Shown here piece by piece: positions 23,876 to 25,143 of a stretch of 25,143 nucleotides of DNA. The notes beneath the pieces are model-generated. The model did no database searches. It saw only the letters and a program-made list of their open reading frames with translations, and was not told the origin of the DNA. This stretch comes from Ruminococcaceae bacterium UBA1244 (GTDB taxonomy: Bacteria > Bacillota > Clostridia > Oscillospirales > Acutalibacteraceae). A program made the translations under genes and the position numbers. The stretch is from assembly GCA_002308635.1 (NCBI GenBank), contig DBWG01000153.1, forward strand, positions 604 through 25,746, read 5' to 3'. Numbering within the stretch: position 1 is the first letter of the stretch; each line of letters starts with the position of its first letter.

Positions 23876-25143
23876 AATATCTTCCGCTTACGTTCGGGAT
23901 CATGCGACGGCGCTGGCTGTTTACGCTGATAATCGTTATAGAAACAGCGGCGCTTCTCATACTGACCAATACAATGATCGCTACGGTTATCAGCAAAAAT
24001 ATGCTCTATGAACCATATCGTGCTATTCTGGAGAAAAACGGAGTTGTGGTAGATGCATCAAACCTGAATATGATGGAATGCAGCAACGAGGATATTGCTC
24101 CCTTTCTTGTAAAATATCCTGATACCAAAAGTGTCATAAATTTCCTTGAAAAGAAGCTTGATGTAAAGGTACATTATTCGGAACAGCTTTCATTTGTCAA
24201 ACAAATAGGTCCGCGTTCCGTCATGTATATGGACAAGGGAAATACACTGTTCTATTATCTTCTTGATAAGGAAATCCTGTCAGAACTGAAATTTCCTCTT
24301 TCCTGCGGACGCTATCCCTCGGAAGACAGAAACGGAAACGGCGAAATTGAGATAATTATCTCCGGAGGTACAGATGCAGAGCTTAACAGTGTTTATGATA
24401 CTCCTGCGGGAAAAATGCGTGTTGTCGGAATACTGATGGACAACACATACAAACCCGTCGGAAATACTGTTGATCGGGACGGAATGGAGCAGGGGGGTGA
24501 CCGTGACAGTATCTTCAACTATTGCCTGCCCTTTGACAGTCAGACAAACTTAGGCGGTCCGTTTGCCATCGCCGCAAAGGGTGTTTTTCCCGAAGATAAC
24601 AACGGGTATAATATCATTCCGAACTCTATATGGTTTGTAACCTATAAGGATAATATCAGTGAGGCTGAGTCCGAAAGAATAACAGAATATCTCAGCACAG
24701 TCGGTACTATACAGAAAAACCAGACACTTAGTACCATGAAGGAAGAAACCGAAAAGCAGATAAACGATATATACTACCGTATGATGCCGATAATTATTAC
24801 CGCTGTCATTATTGTGCTTTCAGGCCTGATAGGTTCTGCGGCTGTTTCCACGCTCCGTCAGGTACGAACCTTTGGCATATTCTTCCTTTGCGGATGCAGG
24901 AAAAAGGATTGCATTATTATCGTATGTATAGAAATGATGATAACTCTTCTGATATCGGCGATTCTTGCACTTGCGGGAATTATTGCAATGCAGCACTATG
25001 GATTTGAATATCTTATCGGACTCACCTTCGGATGGATGAATGTTTTTATTTCGGCAATACTTTTGCTGGTCTTGTTTGTACTCTCTCTGATACTGCCCTT
25101 TGGAATTATAAGAGCTTCATCACCTGTCAAGACAATAAAGGAG
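23872..25143 (+). CDS. FtsX-type ABC permease B, module 4 (3'-truncated)
   Basis: The frame runs from ATG at 23872 to the window edge without a stop, giving 424 residues that end SPVKTIKE. The module 2 homologue ends SPVETIKEN, so only one or a few residues are missing. It has an N-terminal helix (about 16-38), a large extracellular domain and three C-terminal helices starting RMMPIIITAVIIVLSGLIG. The coupling loop RTFGIFFLCGCRKKDC places Cys340, Cys342 and Cys347 like Cys342, Cys344 and Cys349 of module 2. AAGGGAG precedes the start, which overlaps the permease A stop in ATGA. The matching ABC ATPase is expected immediately to the right of the window. Confidence 0.88.
   Translation, partial: MKYLPLTFGIMRRRWLFTLIIVIETAALLILTNTMIATVISKNMLYEPYRAILEKNGVVVDASNLNMMECSNEDIAPFLVKYPDTKSVINFLEKKLDVKVHYSEQLSFVKQIGPRSVMYMDKGNTLFYYLLDKEILSELKFPLSCGRYPSEDRNGNGEIEIIISGGTDAELNSVYDTPAGKMRVVGILMDNTYKPVGNTVDRDGMEQGGDRDSIFNYCLPFDSQTNLGGPFAIAAKGVFPEDNNGYNIIPNSIWFVTYKDNISEAESERITEYLSTVGTIQKNQTLSTMKEETEKQINDIYYRMMPIIITAVIIVLSGLIGSAAVSTLRQVRTFGIFFLCGCRKKDCIIIVCIEMMITLLISAILALAGIIAMQHYGFEYLIGLTFGWMNVFISAILLLVLFVLSLILPFGIIRASSPVKTIKE

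Noticed and set aside
1..25143. CRISPR array, tRNA, rRNA, insertion sequence or prophage
   Set aside because: No regularly spaced repeats, cloverleaf-like sequences, transposase or integrase motifs or phage structural genes were found on reading both strands.

Overview
The window looks like chromosomal DNA of a low-GC Gram-positive anaerobe of the Clostridia, most likely Ruminococcus or a close Oscillospiraceae relative. The clues are AT-rich coding sequence, strong AGGAGG-type ribosome binding sites, TTG starts, DUF4179-type anti-sigma proteins and a lipoprotein with a CNKPDCLH motif. This placement is inference from sequence style, not a database match. I see no tRNA, rRNA, CRISPR array, transposase or phage gene.

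Layout. (1) 1-1172, minus strand: 3'-truncated P-loop ATPase with a DUF234-type C-terminus and its own TTGACG-17-TAAAAT promoter. (2) 1173-1629: a long non-coding stretch. (3) Module 1, 1630-2912: ECF-like sigma factor plus a single-pass anti-sigma candidate, closed by a terminator, with no transporter. (4) Module 2, 3143-8297: sigma, DUF4179-like anti-sigma, two different four-helix FtsX-type permeases and a MacB/LolD-like ATPase, then a strong terminator. (5) Module 3, 8438-14524: sigma, anti-sigma with a PepSY-like ectodomain, a lipoprotein, an 803-residue permease made of two similar halves and a second kind of ABC ATPase, then a bidirectional terminator. (6) 14713-20398, minus strand: a two-gene operon of a 139-residue protein and a 1721-residue DUF5724/DUF4132-type protein, driven by a TTGAAA-17-TAAGAT promoter. 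(7) A 68-codon orphan reading frame. (8) Module 4, 20819 to the right edge: a diverged paralogue of module 2 (sigma, DUF4179-like anti-sigma, permease A, permease B), cut just before the end of permease B, so its ATPase should lie outside.

How the genes work together (inference). Each sigma gene is joined to a single-pass membrane protein by a 1-4 nt stop/start overlap, the usual layout of a sigma/anti-sigma pair. In modules 2-4 the ABC transporter genes follow in the same direction with strong ribosome binding sites. A likely scheme is that an envelope signal is read by the ectodomain of the anti-sigma protein, the sigma factor is released, and it transcribes its own operon including the ABC exporter, perhaps for peptide antibiotic defence or envelope maintenance. 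The substrate is not visible in the sequence. The sigma factors fall into two lineages that alternate along the DNA (modules 1 and 3 versus 2 and 4), and each lineage goes with its own type of anti-sigma protein.

The most interesting parts are this series of four sigma/anti-sigma modules with two unrelated transporter architectures, the palindromes and promoter-like elements upstream of the sigma genes, the CxCx4C cysteine cluster kept in both B permeases, and the giant DUF4132 protein with its small partner.
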